A stretch of 64,000 bases of DNA from an uncultured Bacteroides sp. (GTDB taxonomy: Bacteria; Bacteroidota; Bacteroidia; Bacteroidales; Bacteroidaceae). Shown one piece after another: positions 46,683-55,143 of this stretch. The position numbers were made by a program, and so were the translations under genes. The notes beneath the pieces were generated by a model. The model ran no database searches. It saw nothing but the letters and a program-made list of their open reading frames with translations, and was not told the origin of the DNA. Within the stretch, counting starts at the first letter, position 1. Every line of letters starts with the position of its first letter. Where the stretch lies: assembly GCF_902491285.1 (NCBI RefSeq), contig NZ_CABUHK010000010.1:1-64000 (forward strand), in the 5' to 3' direction.

Positions 46683-49289
46683 TTATTCCAGCCATACATC
46701 ACCGAGTTCAATCTCTACGGTTGGCTCGCCGGCTCCCGACATCGACAGTTCCAGTTTCTCTATCTTTTCCGGTCGGAAAGGAATTCCCGTCTCCGGGTGG
46801 AAATATTGTTTCAGGAATGTCGGATAAGCTATGGGCAATAATGCCGTGTCCGTCTGGCGCAACTTTTTCAGAGGTATCCGTATAATACCATCTGCAGTCG
46901 GAGCAGGGCATAAGCTTTTGTAAGTATATCCGTCCGAAGTGACGAAACCTGCGCTGAATCCTTGTGGAAGGGGCTTGTCGCAGTTTACGCGAATGCAGAG
47001 CGTAGTACAGTTTTTCACTTTATCTTTTCTTTCTTCGATTCCATCTTTCACGAATGTGCGGAGAAAGTGTTGCGGATTCTCTCCTTTCGGCGTGAATCTG
47101 AACCGGCGCAGCGGCTTTTCAACCGGAGAAGAATCAATCAAAGTACGTTGCAGGTCGTTCCATTCGGGAAGCGTATATGCTTCTATCCGGTTATCTGTAT
47201 CTGTTATTTTCAGCAGTTGTATCGCACTGCCTGGGACGACAACACGAGTAGTCCAGTATGAATCGGAAGTGTAGTTCCAGTCTAATGGAGTTCCTTTTGT
47301 TCCCGAGGAATTTCCGGTGGCGGAGTTTCCGGCAGGATAAGTACGGGTGCTGTCGCCCCGGCAGACGATGATGTTATACCTGAAACAATCTTCCTTTATT
47401 TTTTCGGCAGGAATAGTAGCCTGATATGTATATCCGTTTGTACGTTTCATCTTTATATACGGGTTATGCTCGTTCCAGAAAGAAACCTTATCTGTGTAGA
47501 TGATGACGGAATCGGGTAAAACACTTCCTGCTACTTGTGCGTTAATAGTCAGCGTTTTGCCTGCTTCAACAGTTGTTGCCGGAGTATGGGCGACTTTATA
47601 ATTCATAGCGCGGGGAGCGGGAGCAACAAATTCTCCGATTCGAATCGAATTCCATTGGGAATCCCTTTTCCAGTTCTGCTTCGGGTTGCAACCGTTACGT
47701 TTCAACAGATAAACACCCGGATGAAGGTCACGGATAACTCCATCCGTTACTGTTTCTTCTTTCCGGCTATTCTCCTTATTTAGAGCGGTAAGAGTAAATA
47801 CTTTACCCAAATCGGGGATTTGTAAGGCCATATCCCATGCACCGTAAATAATGCTGACCACTTCCTTCTCGGGTGACGGCTTGGCAAACGGGTCATTGAC
47901 TACTATCGCATCCGGCATTATTTCGAGTCGCCATACTCCTGATTCGAGGCAATCAATGAAATAAGCTCCCGTACCCTCATAACCTACTATCGGCGAACTG
48001 CCGCATCCGGCAATTGAAACCAACTTTGATGCATCCCTGGGCTGTGTATTTGTCTGATTGGAGTAATAAAACTTCTCCCCATTATTCAACTCACTTAAAT
48101 CTTCCGTATAACTGACGCGAAAGCCGTCACCGAATATAGTATCCTGCGGATAGCTTCCATACGATTCTCCTCTTTTCAAACTTCGGGCAGCTTCGGCGGC
48201 GATTTTCATACTGATAGCTTTATTGGGAGTATAGGCAAGATTCAGAAAATGAGTCTGATATTCCGTATTGGCAGACGCAATGTCTATCGGGTCATAGGCA
48301 AACTGCGTAATCCACTGGAAACCGGCTGTGCGGAAAGTACGCGCCATAGCCGGATACATATAAGAATACATAATATCCGCCGGGTCGAATTCATATATCA
48401 TCCGTGCTTTCTTGTTGAATCCTTTCACTTTATCGGCAAAGGGAATGTCATAACGGTCTACGTAAGGGAGAAAATTCCCTTGTTGCGTGTGTCCGGCCAC
48501 CAGTCCGATAGGATACCATTGATAGGTAGTTCCCTGAATGGCTGTCTCATAGTAAGCATCTACCACATATCCGTTATGGCTTACATTATAGAATACAGGC
48601 TTGCGGTTTCCTGTTTTATTGATTGCTTTCAGCATCCGGTTGATATAGGTTTTTACATCTTCTTTTGTGCCGGAATGGCAGGGTTCGTTATTAATCTCGA
48701 AACCTACGATAGAAGGGTCGTCCTTATAAGCCAGTCCCGTATAAGGATTGGTATGTTTCACCAGGTCACGGAGATAAGTTTCCTGTGCGCTGATAGCTTG
48801 CGGGTTGGAGTGTATATCGCATTTATCATATTTATAAGAGAAACCACCCGTTTGTATGTTTCGTTCCGGGTAACCATTTCCGAAGTTAGTCTGTGCGGTG
48901 ATGACAATATGGATATTGCGCTCTTTGAGCTTGGCAATCAGATAATCCATGAGGTCAAGATGCTCGTTTTCGAGTAGATTACCCTGTTCGTCGGTCAGTT
49001 CCACGTCCCATAGATGAATGCGGTAGGCGTTCAGTCCCAGGCGGGAGAGATGGTATACATCTTTATCTATAGCAGTTTTGCGGTCGAATCCCAGATAGCC
49101 GAGTGCGCGGTAGGCGTGGGCGAAAGGCAAGGTATAATTCGTTCCGAAGAAAGAGGCCTCTTCGCGGGTGTCGCTCCAGCGCATCACTCCGTTTCCGTCT
49201 ATATATATAATAGGTGGATTCGTTTTCCCCTGTATACCGGTGAAGAGGAACAACAAGCAAATAAAGGTAAGGATAAACTGTCTTTTCAT
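46683..49289 (-). CDS. Clan GH-A glycoside hydrolase, probable GH147 beta-galactosidase
   Basis: An 868-residue secreted enzyme (signal peptide ending GIQG). The N-terminal 390 residues form a TIM barrel of clan GH-A: LGLNAYRIHLWD, acid/base Glu202 in VGFEINNEPCH, and probable nucleophile Glu300 in ARMIYEFDPAD. Beta-rich domains follow, the last ending VEIELGDVWLE. GH147, founded on a B. ovatus enzyme from a galactan locus, has this size and setting, so a beta-galactosidase that trims galactan is the best guess; an unassigned GH5-like enzyme is the alternative. It is transcribed as a single gene with its own -7 element, between the regulator and the SusC operon. Confidence 0.7.
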   Translation of the reverse strand: MKRQFILTFICLLFLFTGIQGKTNPPIIYIDGNGVMRWSDTREEASFFGTNYTLPFAHAYRALGYLGFDRKTAIDKDVYHLSRLGLNAYRIHLWDVELTDEQGNLLENEHLDLMDYLIAKLKERNIHIVITAQTNFGNGYPERNIQTGGFSYKYDKCDIHSNPQAISAQETYLRDLVKHTNPYTGLAYKDDPSIVGFEINNEPCHSGTKEDVKTYINRMLKAINKTGNRKPVFYNVSHNGYVVDAYYETAIQGTTYQWYPIGLVAGHTQQGNFLPYVDRYDIPFADKVKGFNKKARMIYEFDPADIMYSYMYPAMARTFRTAGFQWITQFAYDPIDIASANTEYQTHFLNLAYTPNKAISMKIAAEAARSLKRGESYGSYPQDTIFGDGFRVSYTEDLSELNNGEKFYYSNQTNTQPRDASKLVSIAGCGSSPIVGYEGTGAYFIDCLESGVWRLEIMPDAIVVNDPFAKPSPEKEVVSIIYGAWDMALQIPDLGKVFTLTALNKENSRKEETVTDGVIRDLHPGVYLLKRNGCNPKQNWKRDSQWNSIRIGEFVAPAPRAMNYKVAHTPATTVEAGKTLTINAQVAGSVLPDSVIIYTDKVSFWNEHNPYIKMKRTNGYTYQATIPAEKIKEDCFRYNIIVCRGDSTRTYPAGNSATGNSSGTKGTPLDWNYTSDSYWTTRVVVPGSAIQLLKITDTDNRIEAYTLPEWNDLQRTLIDSSPVEKPLRRFRFTPKGENPQHFLRTFVKDGIEERKDKVKNCTTLCIRVNCDKPLPQGFSAGFVTSDGYTYKSLCPAPTADGIIRIPLKKLRQTDTALLPIAYPTFLKQYFHPETGIPFRPEKIEKLELSMSGAGEPTVEIELGDVWLE

Positions 49290-49320
49290 GCTATCAAATT
49301 TAGCGGGTTATTTATGCCGA

Positions 49321-49328
49321 CAAAGGTA
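49321..49328 (-). promoter_or_regulatory. -7 promoter element of the GH-A enzyme gene
   Basis: TACCTTTG on the minus strand, 32 bases before the ATG at 49289, matches TAnnTTTG. Confidence 0.55.
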
Positions 49329-49464
49329 TACGAAGTGCTGATTTGATGAAAGCACAGATTGGACATATAAGGATAAAAATAGGACGAAAGAGGCTTAACT
49401 TCCTATGAAAGCGTTATTTATAAGTTCATATTTTAAAGTGGCGGTGAAGAAGCGTTGAATTGTC

Positions 49465-52400
49465 TCATTGCATATATTGCTTCGGCGTTTCTCCGAACTC
49501 AGCCTGGAAACATTTGGAGAAATAAGAGTGATTGGAGAAACCTACCATATACATCACTTCGGCAACAGTGAATTTCTTCTGTTGCAATAACATTGCCGCC
49601 TTTTTCATCCGGATGGACTTGATATATTCTACCGGAGACATTCCCGTCAGTTGTTTAATCTTCCGGTAAATCTGCTTGTTACTGAAGCCGGAAAGTTCGC
49701 ACAAAGCATTAACATTCAGGTCTGCGTCGGAAAGATGGTCTTCGATCAGGCGGATAATATTCGACAGGAATTTCTCATCCTGGGATTCGGCTTCAATCGG
49801 TTTGAGTACAGGCAGTGATTCCAACGACTTTTTCGTCTGATTAGCCGGTACTTCTTCCTCTTCGATGGCGGCGACAGGAATGCTCAGCCCTACACTCGTT
49901 CCCTGGTTCTCTTCAGAAGTGACCCCGTTGATATGTCCTCCATGCAGTTCCGTATAAGTTTTCACCAGATAAAGTCCGATACCTGTGCCATCCTTATGTC
50001 CCGAGCGGGGAGACTGGTAAAAGCGCTGGAAGATATATGGAATGTCCTGTTGTGAAATTCCGGTTCCGGTGTCTGAAACACAAATATCCAGTTGCCCGCT
50101 TTCCTGCGAATAGAAAAGGGAGAGACGTACGCTTCCGCCGTCCGGGGTAAACTTCACGGCATTTGAGAGCAGGCTGTCCAGTATCACTCCCAGTTTGATA
50201 GCATCCATATCCGCATAAATCTTGGCCTTGTTCGCTTCGAACTGGAAAGTGAGCCGCGGGTTTTCTTCATAAACGGAGAACAGGCTGCGACTGAAAGATA
50301 CCAATTCAATACGCGACAGGATAAGCAACGAATCCGCATTGTCTTCAATCCGGTTGAAGTTGAGCACCTGATGAATCAATGAGTTTATCTTCATCGCATT
50401 ACGTTGCACTTCTTCCAGAGTTTGCTTCTCGTGCGTCGCTTCCGCGGCAGGAAGCAATTGGCTGACAGGAGCGATAATCCGGCTGAGGGGCGTTTTCAGT
50501 TCATTGGACAGGTTGGTGAAGAATGCCATTTTCTGACGTGACTGTTCCAGAATCTTCTCTTTCTCCAGACGTTCCATCTTCAACCGGTTTTTAACCCGGA
50601 AAAAGTTGATGGTCCAAGCGACCAGGCTCAGGAATAAAAGGCAGTAGAGTACTTTCGCCCAAAGCGTATAATACCAGGGTGGCAGAATCTTTATATCCAA
50701 TATATAAGGGTGCTCGGAAGGAAATCCGTTCTTTTCTACTTTGCTGATAAGTAGCTGATAATCTCCATAGCTTAAATTGCTGTAAGTGATGCGGTTTGTG
50801 TTGGATTTCAGAGAATTCCATTCTTTATCCATCCCTTCAAGCCTGTAAACGAATTTGTTTTTTTCTTCGAGAGAATAGGGGAGGTCGGACAACTCAAAAG
50901 CCAGATTGTTCTGGTCATGCTTCAATTCAATGGCGTTTGTGTAGCGGATATTGGGGATATCTGCGGTAGCCGGATTCATCAATTGATTATTGATGTACAG
51001 AGCTGTCAGGAGAATGGGGCGTTCTTGATGATGCATTGCCTGTATATCGGGATGGGATACGGCGAAACCGTCGGCACCGCCCAGATAGATATTCCCGTCC
51101 TTCGAATCGAACAGCAAACTGGTAAAACGTTTGTCCGTCATATTCTGCTGACGTGCCTCCATTGTTTTCCGGTCGATAATCCATAGCCCGTTGGTGGTGG
51201 AAACCCAAATATGGTCTTTCACCGATGTCATGGACAGAATCTCGTTGTTATTGAAACTTCCGAATGATATGCTTTGCCGGCTGGAGTCTTTAGGATTGAT
51301 ACGCATCACTCCCCCGTGATATCCGACCCACAGCATACCGTCTGTATCGCAAAGCAGGTAGTTCGGACTCTTTTCCCCACTCAACTCGTCGGCAAATAGC
51401 TTGGTGATTTGCCGTGTACGCGGGTCGATTTTGTCCAGCCCTTTACTATTGTACAGCAATACCCATACGTTCCCTTCTTTATCGGGCATGATTTGATTGA
51501 TAAACATACCCGACAGTCCGTTGTGAACGGAGTAATTTTGTTCGGCTATGTATTGTCCGCCGGCAGATTGCATTAATTTATGCTTGTCTACTACAAAGAT
51601 TCCACCCAGACAGGTGGCAATCCATAGATGGCCGGAATTGTCTTCAAAGAGGTAATAAGCCCAGTTTGTATTGTAAGTCCCCGTGCTGTCAATGATGTTA
51701 TAATGTATAAACTGCTGAGTGGCATAATTATAACGGTTGATGCTGCCATCCGTAGCTATCCATAATTGCTGTTCCTTATCTTCGTAAATATGACGGATAC
51801 GGTTGTGGGATAAAGGATATGTTTTATCTCCCATTTTATACCAGGCTGCCTCGTGGCGTGTTCCGGTGGGGTGGATGAAACGGAGTAGCCCGTTCGTGCC
51901 GCCAAACCAGTAAAAGCCTTTTGAATCGCGGAACAGTGAGTAGAACTGGTTTCCGTCTCCCGTGCCCGTGATTTGGGAGATTGGCACGAATTGCAGGGCA
52001 CTGTTATAGCGTGACAAAGAGATTCCATAATCAGTCCCTAACCAAATATTCTGTTCCTGATCGGAAAAGATATTCCAGACGATGTTGTTGGTCAGCGACT
52101 GGATATTGCGTGAGTCATGAATGATATGTTGCAAAGGCTCTTCATCGTTCTTATATACATAAAGTCCGTTATCCGTACCAGCCAATAAGTTTCCGTCTCC
52201 ATCCAAAGCCAGTGATTTGATGGAGTTATTATGAAAAACTTCTATCGCATTCATCTTTCCTGTTGCAGGGATGTATTGGAAGAGATAGCCTTCCATGCCA
52301 ATCCAAATGCACTGCCGGGTGATATCTTCCAATAAGGAATTGACAAACAGATTGCTTATCGCCCGGTCGACAGGCAGAAAAATACTTTTAAACTTTCCAT

Positions 52401-52977
52401 GTTCCGGTATATAACGGCACAAACCATTATAAGTGCCCACATAAATCTGATTGTCTTTCGTGTGGATAATAGAATAGATTGTATTATGAGACAAGCCGCT
52501 ACGATTGCTGTCGAAACGGGACAATTTGCGGTCTTTTAACCGGTAAGTGTAGAGTCCGTTCAACGAACCTATCCATAAGGTATCTCCCTGAAGTGCCATG
52601 GTGCGGACATCGGTGGGGAAATCCGTCTCCGGCTGTTCATATTTGTCTGTGTGGTAATTGTAAACAAGTATTCCGTTATCTGTTCCCAGATACAGATACG
52701 TATTGTCTGCGATAATACCGCAATAGATGCGTGTATTATTGCGTTCGCCATACGTGAAATGTTGTTGGGTGGAATAGCCGTCATAACTGAATAATCCTTT
52801 GTTGGAACCTATCCATATCAGCCCCTCGCTATCTTGCAGGAAACAACTGATAACCGAAGCTTCGGCACCGAGATAGATATTGTCGAACTGCTGATAATTC
52901 ACTTTTTGCCCATATACATCACAAGGGATGCAGCAGATGCAAATGAGTAAAAGAATCCATCTAATTCGTCGGTACAT
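49465..52977 (-). CDS. HTCS-derived regulator of the galactan locus lacking phospho-His and receiver domain
   Basis: A 1170-residue membrane regulator starting at ATG 52977 (MYRRIRWILLL, a good signal peptide); the 30-base extension would begin at TTG inside the promoter. Order: two Reg_prop propellers (about 25-680), Y_Y_Y, membrane helix (WAKVLYCLLFLSLVAWTINFF), dimerisation/HisKA-like region, HATPase, AraC domain. The H box reads FFTNLSNELKTPL: the phospho-accepting His is Asn825 (codon AAT at 50503-50505). HATPase boxes remain (LLSNAVKFTPDGG, DTGTGI, GTGIGLYL). After IPVAAIEEEE only about 35 linker residues precede the AraC domain (LIEDHLSDADLNVNALCELSGFS), so the receiver domain of standard HTCS is absent. 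It presumably still senses galacto-oligosaccharides and controls the galactan genes. Confidence 0.92.
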   Translation of the reverse strand: MYRRIRWILLLICICCIPCDVYGQKVNYQQFDNIYLGAEASVISCFLQDSEGLIWIGSNKGLFSYDGYSTQQHFTYGERNNTRIYCGIIADNTYLYLGTDNGILVYNYHTDKYEQPETDFPTDVRTMALQGDTLWIGSLNGLYTYRLKDRKLSRFDSNRSGLSHNTIYSIIHTKDNQIYVGTYNGLCRYIPEHGKFKSIFLPVDRAISNLFVNSLLEDITRQCIWIGMEGYLFQYIPATGKMNAIEVFHNNSIKSLALDGDGNLLAGTDNGLYVYKNDEEPLQHIIHDSRNIQSLTNNIVWNIFSDQEQNIWLGTDYGISLSRYNSALQFVPISQITGTGDGNQFYSLFRDSKGFYWFGGTNGLLRFIHPTGTRHEAAWYKMGDKTYPLSHNRIRHIYEDKEQQLWIATDGSINRYNYATQQFIHYNIIDSTGTYNTNWAYYLFEDNSGHLWIATCLGGIFVVDKHKLMQSAGGQYIAEQNYSVHNGLSGMFINQIMPDKEGNVWVLLYNSKGLDKIDPRTRQITKLFADELSGEKSPNYLLCDTDGMLWVGYHGGVMRINPKDSSRQSISFGSFNNNEILSMTSVKDHIWVSTTNGLWIIDRKTMEARQQNMTDKRFTSLLFDSKDGNIYLGGADGFAVSHPDIQAMHHQERPILLTALYINNQLMNPATADIPNIRYTNAIELKHDQNNLAFELSDLPYSLEEKNKFVYRLEGMDKEWNSLKSNTNRITYSNLSYGDYQLLISKVEKNGFPSEHPYILDIKILPPWYYTLWAKVLYCLLFLSLVAWTINFFRVKNRLKMERLEKEKILEQSRQKMAFFTNLSNELKTPLSRIIAPVSQLLPAAEATHEKQTLEEVQRNAMKINSLIHQVLNFNRIEDNADSLLILSRIELVSFSRSLFSVYEENPRLTFQFEANKAKIYADMDAIKLGVILDSLLSNAVKFTPDGGSVRLSLFYSQESGQLDICVSDTGTGISQQDIPYIFQRFYQSPRSGHKDGTGIGLYLVKTYTELHGGHINGVTSEENQGTSVGLSIPVAAIEEEEVPANQTKKSLESLPVLKPIEAESQDEKFLSNIIRLIEDHLSDADLNVNALCELSGFSNKQIYRKIKQLTGMSPVEYIKSIRMKKAAMLLQQKKFTVAEVMYMVGFSNHSYFSKCFQAEFGETPKQYMQ

Positions 52978-53004
52978 GGTATCAGGTTTACAAGTTTTAT
53001 TTCG

Positions 53005-53012
53005 CAAATGTA
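53005..53012 (-). promoter_or_regulatory. -7 promoter element of the galactan regulator gene
   Basis: TACATTTG on the minus strand, 28 bases before ATG 52977. It overlaps the upstream TTG start candidate at 53007, which argues for the ATG start. Confidence 0.55.
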
Positions 53013-53023
53013 GGAAAAATGTC

Positions 53024-53035
53024 GGTTACACTTGT
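53024..53035 (+). promoter_or_regulatory. Copy of the heparan operator element upstream of the heparin-lyase unit
   Basis: GGTTACACTTGT contains an exact 11-base copy of GTTACACTTGT from the heparan candidate operator (27740-27750, and inverted at 27767-27777). It lies 57 bases before the lipoprotein gene that precedes the PL13 heparin lyase, in the divergent gap. No second copy at 22 bases is seen. Confidence 0.4.
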
Positions 53036-53091
53036 AAATATCCCGCTCTTTTTGTTCCTTTGTTACCTATTTATAAACAGAAAACTTTAGT

Positions 53092-53643
53092 ATGAGAAAA
53101 CTAATTTATTTGCTTTTGTTGCCATTGGCAGTGGCTGTGACTGCATGTGGCGGTAAAAAAGGAGCTTCAGATAATAAATCGACGTTGGCTACAATGGACA
53201 GTGTGGATGCCCGCGGACTGCAACGTATGCAAACTTCCAAAAGCGAAACGGACTTCAAGTTTAGAGGAAAAGATTATCATTCCATGGTTTCGCGTACGCC
53301 GGACGAAAGTCTGCCCCATGTCACCAACGAAATGGGAGATACCTATGTCGATAATAAAATCGTGTTGCGCCTGACACGTGGCAGCGAGAAGGTGTTTGAT
53401 AAAACTTTTACTAAGAATGACTTCTCGTCCGTAGTGGATGCTAAATTCCTGTCGCATTCTGTCCTTGAAGGAATCGTATATGACAAGACCACTCCGCAGG
53501 GAATAGTGTATGCGGCAAGTGTTTGTTATCCGCAGACGGATTTGTATATGCCGCTTTCTATCACCATTACTGCCGATGGAAAGATGAGCATACAAAGAGT
53601 GGATATGCTTGAGGAGGAATATAATGACGAACCGTCCAATTAA
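53092..53643 (+). CDS. DUF4738-like lipoprotein
   Basis: A 183-residue lipoprotein (signal MRKLIYLLLLPLAVAVTAC, Cys19, then GGKKGASDN). The rest is a compact beta-rich domain with no catalytic motif, resembling the DUF4738 family of Bacteroides lipoproteins; this family name is from memory. The lack of acidic residues straight after the Cys suggests retention in the periplasm. It is 123 bases upstream of the PL13 gene on the same strand, with a separate -7 element in between. Role unknown. Confidence 0.75.
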   Translation: MRKLIYLLLLPLAVAVTACGGKKGASDNKSTLATMDSVDARGLQRMQTSKSETDFKFRGKDYHSMVSRTPDESLPHVTNEMGDTYVDNKIVLRLTRGSEKVFDKTFTKNDFSSVVDAKFLSHSVLEGIVYDKTTPQGIVYAASVCYPQTDLYMPLSITITADGKMSIQRVDMLEEEYNDEPSN

Positions 53644-53729
53644 GCCTGTGAACGGGTACTGACAGTAGAATTATACAAATGTGAAAACATTTGAGACAAA
53701 TGAAGGGCAGCCGAAGAGGTTGCCTTTCG

Positions 53730-53737
53730 TATTTTTG
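53730..53737 (+). promoter_or_regulatory. -7 promoter element of the PL13 heparin lyase gene
   Basis: TATTTTTG, 29 bases before the PL13 ATG, matches TAnnTTTG. A perfect palindrome CAAATGT-GAAA-ACATTTG at 53676-53693 lies about 37 bases further upstream and could be a regulator site. Confidence 0.5.
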
Positions 53738-53766
53738 CACTGTCAACAAACTTAATACCGAATAGA

Positions 53767-54945
53767 ATGAAGAAAAACATTTTAGCTGTCTGTGTGGTAG
53801 CAGTAGGATGCACGGCACTGACCGCCCAGACTAAAAATACACAAACGCTGGTTCCACTGACCGAACGTGTAAACGTGCAGTCAGATTCGGCACGTATCAA
53901 TCAGATTATAGACGGTTGCTGGGTAGCAGTCGGTTCTAAAAAGCCGCATGCCATTCAACGCGACTTCACCTGTATGTTCGACGGAAAACCTTCTTATCGT
54001 TTCGAACTGAAAGAAGATGATAACACACTGTCGGGATACGCCAAAGGGGAAACAAAAGGGCGTGCGGAATTTTCTTATTGTTATGCAACTTCCGATGATT
54101 TCAAAGGGAAGCCTGCCGATACGTATAAAAAGGCACAAATAATGAAAACTGTATATCATCATGGTAAAGGAGCTTGCCCGCAAGGCTCTTCCCGCGACTA
54201 TGAGTTCTCGGTATATATTTCTTCTACATTGGGCAGTGATGTCTCGACAATTTTTGCCCAGTGGCACGGAATGCCGGACCGTACTTTGGTTCAGACTCCG
54301 CAGGGTGAAGTGAAGACACTGACTGTTGATGAATTTATCGAGCTGGACAAGACTACTATCTTCAAGAAGAACATGGGACACGAGAAAAAAGCCAAACTGG
54401 ACAAGCAGGGCAATCCGGTAAAAGACAAACAAGGTAATCCGGTGTACGTAGCCGGTAAAGCCAACGGCTGGCTGGTTGAACAGGGCGGGTATCCGCCTTT
54501 GGCATTCGGATTTTCCGGCGGCTGGTTTTATATCAAGGCAAACTCCGACCGTAAATGGCTGACGGATAAAGACGACCGTTGCAACGCAAATGTAGAAAAA
54601 ACGCAAATAATGAAGCCTGTGACCTCTGAATATAAAGCATCTACCATTGCTTACAAGATGCCTTTCGCCGATTTTCCGAAGGATTGCTGGATTACGTTCC
54701 GTATCCATATTGACTGGACGGTCTATGGGAAAGAAGCCGAAACAATCGTGAAGCCGGGTATGCTTGATGTGCAGATGGACTATCAGGACAAGGGAAAAAA
54801 GGTTAGTAAACATATTGTGGATAATGAGAAAATCCTGATTGGACGTAACGACAAAGACGGCTATTATTTTAAATTCGGTATTTACCGTGTAGGTAATAGC
54901 ACGAAGCCGGTATGTTACAATCTGGCAAACTATTCAGAGAGGTAA
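53767..54945 (+). CDS. PL13 heparin lyase (heparinase I)
   Basis: A 392-residue PL13 lyase, cutting highly sulfated heparin regions by beta-elimination. Signal peptide to about residue 20 (LTAQ), no lipobox. Family landmarks: KTVYHHGKGACPQGSSRDYEF (Cys137, basic heparin-binding patch), AQWHGMPDRTL with the probable catalytic His167, a jelly-roll beta body, and Tyr residues near the end (DGYYFKFGIYRVG). About the length of Pedobacter heparinase I (384). The segment KLDKQGNPVKDKQGNPVY holds a short internal duplication (DKQGNPV). It corresponds to BT4675 and functionally belongs with the heparan locus 22 kb away. Confidence 0.95.
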   Translation: MKKNILAVCVVAVGCTALTAQTKNTQTLVPLTERVNVQSDSARINQIIDGCWVAVGSKKPHAIQRDFTCMFDGKPSYRFELKEDDNTLSGYAKGETKGRAEFSYCYATSDDFKGKPADTYKKAQIMKTVYHHGKGACPQGSSRDYEFSVYISSTLGSDVSTIFAQWHGMPDRTLVQTPQGEVKTLTVDEFIELDKTTIFKKNMGHEKKAKLDKQGNPVKDKQGNPVYVAGKANGWLVEQGGYPPLAFGFSGGWFYIKANSDRKWLTDKDDRCNANVEKTQIMKPVTSEYKASTIAYKMPFADFPKDCWITFRIHIDWTVYGKEAETIVKPGMLDVQMDYQDKGKKVSKHIVDNEKILIGRNDKDGYYFKFGIYRVGNSTKPVCYNLANYSER

Positions 54946-54973
54946 ATTAGTCAAAAAGGTAAAGAGAGTGTGT

Positions 54974-55012
54974 TATCCGGATGTTCTTCAGTGGGCATCC
55001 GGATATTTTTTT
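54974..55012 (+). terminator. Rho-independent terminator of the PL13 gene
   Basis: Perfect 10-base arms TATCCGGATG and complement (54974-54983, 54996-55005), 12-base loop, then seven T. It is 28 bases past the stop. Confidence 0.9.
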
Positions 55013-55047
55013 ATGTGAATCTGGTAATATTAAAAAATGTCAATAAT

Positions 55048-55121
55048 CATATGCCGTTTGGCAAATACGTTCCAGGTATGCGAAAAGATTCGTTTTTTTG
55101 CCACCTGCCAAATGGTATATG
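55048..55121. repeat. Inverted repeat upstream of the capsule recombinase
   Basis: CATATGCCGTTTGGCA (55048-55063) and TGCCAAATGGTATATG (55106-55121) pair at 14 of 16 positions around a 42-base spacer, ending 22 bases before the recombinase ATG. It could be an operator, a recombinase accessory site or a decayed inversion site; its sequence is unlike the 23-base repeats at 56131/56390. Confidence 0.5.
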
Positions 55122-55143
55122 TATAAAATAACTAGTGATGTAA

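Noticed and set aside
52978..53007. N-terminal extension of the galactan regulator to 53007
   Set aside because: It would start at TTG within the -7 element; ATG 52977 starts directly at a good signal peptide.
53881..54813. 310-codon ORF antisense to the PL13 gene
   Set aside because: The sense frame encodes a complete heparin lyase; the antisense frame is an effect of its codon use.
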